Shown one piece after another: positions 5,721 to 6,526 of a DNA stretch of 6,526 bases. Numbering within the stretch: the stretch's first letter is position 1; every line of letters starts with the position of its first letter. The notes beneath the pieces are model-generated. The model saw only the letters and a list, made by a program, of their open reading frames with translations, was not told where the DNA came from and ran no database searches. A program made the translations under genes and the position numbers. The stretch is from Moraxellaceae bacterium (lineage in GTDB: Bacteria; Pseudomonadota; Gammaproteobacteria; Pseudomonadales; Moraxellaceae). The DNA lies in contig JAUXNL010000538.1 in assembly GCA_030684415.1 (NCBI GenBank), positions 1 through 6,526 of the forward strand. Direction: 5' to 3'.

Positions 5721-6526
5721 ATGACCATGGTAGTGAACTGCGCTGTTTACAGCCGCCGCTCTGGCGAGAAACTGCGCGACATCCCGATTGACGACATCAG
5801 CGAGCACCTGTCCGAGCCGGATCATTTTGTCTGGCTCGGCCTGCACGAGCCGGACATTCCGCTCATGCAGAAAGTGCAGCAAGAATTTGCACTGCATGAG
5901 CTGGTGGTCGAAGACATTCACCGCGCGCATCAACGCCCGAAAATCGAAGTGTTTGATGCTGTGGTGTTCATCGTCATGCACACCGCACGGCTGGTAGACG
6001 GCAACGCCAAGCTGGGTGAAACCCATGTCGTGGTCGGCCCACGCTTTGTGCTGACTATCCGGCATGGCGCATCGCAGAGCTATGCGCCGGTGCGCACCCG
6101 CTGCGAGCAGGTGCCCAAGTTGATGACCGGCGGCCCGGGCTATGTGCTTTATGCCGTGATGGACTTTGTTGTCGACAACTATTTCCCCGTGGTCGAAGAG
6201 TTCCGTGCACAGCTTGAGCGTCTTGAACATGCCATTTTTGAGGGCTCCTTCAAGCGCACCACCATCCGCCGCCTGTACGAACTCAAACGCGAGCTCGTGC
6301 GCCTGCGGCTGGCTATCGGGCCCATGCAGGACATCTGCAACCAGCTCACACATATCGACACGGGCCTTATCCCCGATGAAATCGACCCGTATTTCCGCGA
6401 TGTGCACGATCACGTGATCCGTATCAACGATGCCGTGGACGCGCTGACTGAAATGCTGAGTGCGGCGCTGGAAGTGCATCTGGCACTCATCACGGTGGGT
6501 CAGAATGAAGTGGTCAAACGCCTGGC
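5721..6526 (+). CDS. corA: CorA family magnesium/cobalt channel (C-terminal part cut by window edge)
   Basis: CorA forms a pentameric inner-membrane channel that takes up Mg2+ (also Co2+ and Ni2+). The window has the first 268 codons, covering the cytoplasmic domain. The best family signature is HELVVEDIHRAHQRPKIEVF at 59-78, matching the usual (H)xLAxEDxxxxHQRPKxExY. It is preceded by FVWLGLHEPD (36-45) and followed by GPRFVLTIRHG (106-116) in the alpha/beta domain. YAVMDFVVDNYFPVVEEF (144-161) and the helical stretch to the edge form the willow and long stalk helices. The two transmembrane helices and the GMN selectivity motif would lie just beyond the edge, so they cannot be checked. ATG at 5721 is favoured by AGGA seven bases upstream (5710-5713); ATG at 5727 is possible. 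The subtype (CorA or a ZntB-like transporter) depends on the missing C-terminus, but the sequence reads as CorA. No functional link to the dehydrogenase is evident. Confidence 0.92.
   Translation, partial: MTMVVNCAVYSRRSGEKLRDIPIDDISEHLSEPDHFVWLGLHEPDIPLMQKVQQEFALHELVVEDIHRAHQRPKIEVFDAVVFIVMHTARLVDGNAKLGETHVVVGPRFVLTIRHGASQSYAPVRTRCEQVPKLMTGGPGYVLYAVMDFVVDNYFPVVEEFRAQLERLEHAIFEGSFKRTTIRRLYELKRELVRLRLAIGPMQDICNQLTHIDTGLIPDEIDPYFRDVHDHVIRINDAVDALTEMLSAALEVHLALITVGQNEVVKRL

Noticed and set aside
5544..6479. A 311-codon open frame on the minus strand opposite corA
   Set aside because: It lies antisense to a clear CorA reading frame, is rich in His and Gln as expected for a shadow frame, and matches no family I know.

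Overview
The window looks like ordinary chromosomal DNA from a moderately GC-rich proteobacterium. A gammaproteobacterium related to pseudomonads is the best guess. The basis is the full-length PlsB-type glycerol-3-phosphate acyltransferase, which has the approximate length and C-terminal sequence recalled for Pseudomonas PlsB, and a DUF1523 gene downstream of it. The genus cannot be named from sequence alone. No plasmid, phage or complete insertion-sequence genes are seen.

Layout, left to right. (1) On the minus strand, the first 88 codons of a DUF1523 membrane-anchored protein run off the left edge. (2) A 278-base gap holds a 13-bp tandem repeat and a good intrinsic terminator for plsB. (3) plsB (minus, 838 codons) encodes the acyltransferase that starts phospholipid synthesis. 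(4) A 114-base leader in front of plsB holds a hairpin, a perfect 15-bp palindrome and a 9-bp tandem repeat that gives three successive in-frame stop codons. (5) A hormone-sensitive-lipase-type alpha/beta hydrolase (minus) lies directly upstream of plsB. (6) A 182-base divergent intergenic region contains two families of short direct repeats. (7) A zinc-free medium-chain dehydrogenase/reductase is encoded on the plus strand. (8) A 432-base gap without a credible gene carries one clear and one doubtful copy of widespread palindromic intergenic repeats, plus a longer inverted-repeat segment. (9) A CorA-type magnesium/cobalt channel gene (plus) is cut by the right edge just before its transmembrane region.

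The hydrolase and plsB point the same way and could share transcription: one would release acyl chains from esters and the other would load acyl chains onto glycerol-3-phosphate. The dehydrogenase is divergent from the hydrolase and could share control through the repeats between them. The corA gene and the DUF1523 gene appear functionally unrelated to this cluster. No undescribed biological system is visible. The points most worth a second look are non-coding: the palindrome and hairpin before plsB, the repeated motifs in the divergent promoter region, and the repeat-rich gap before corA.
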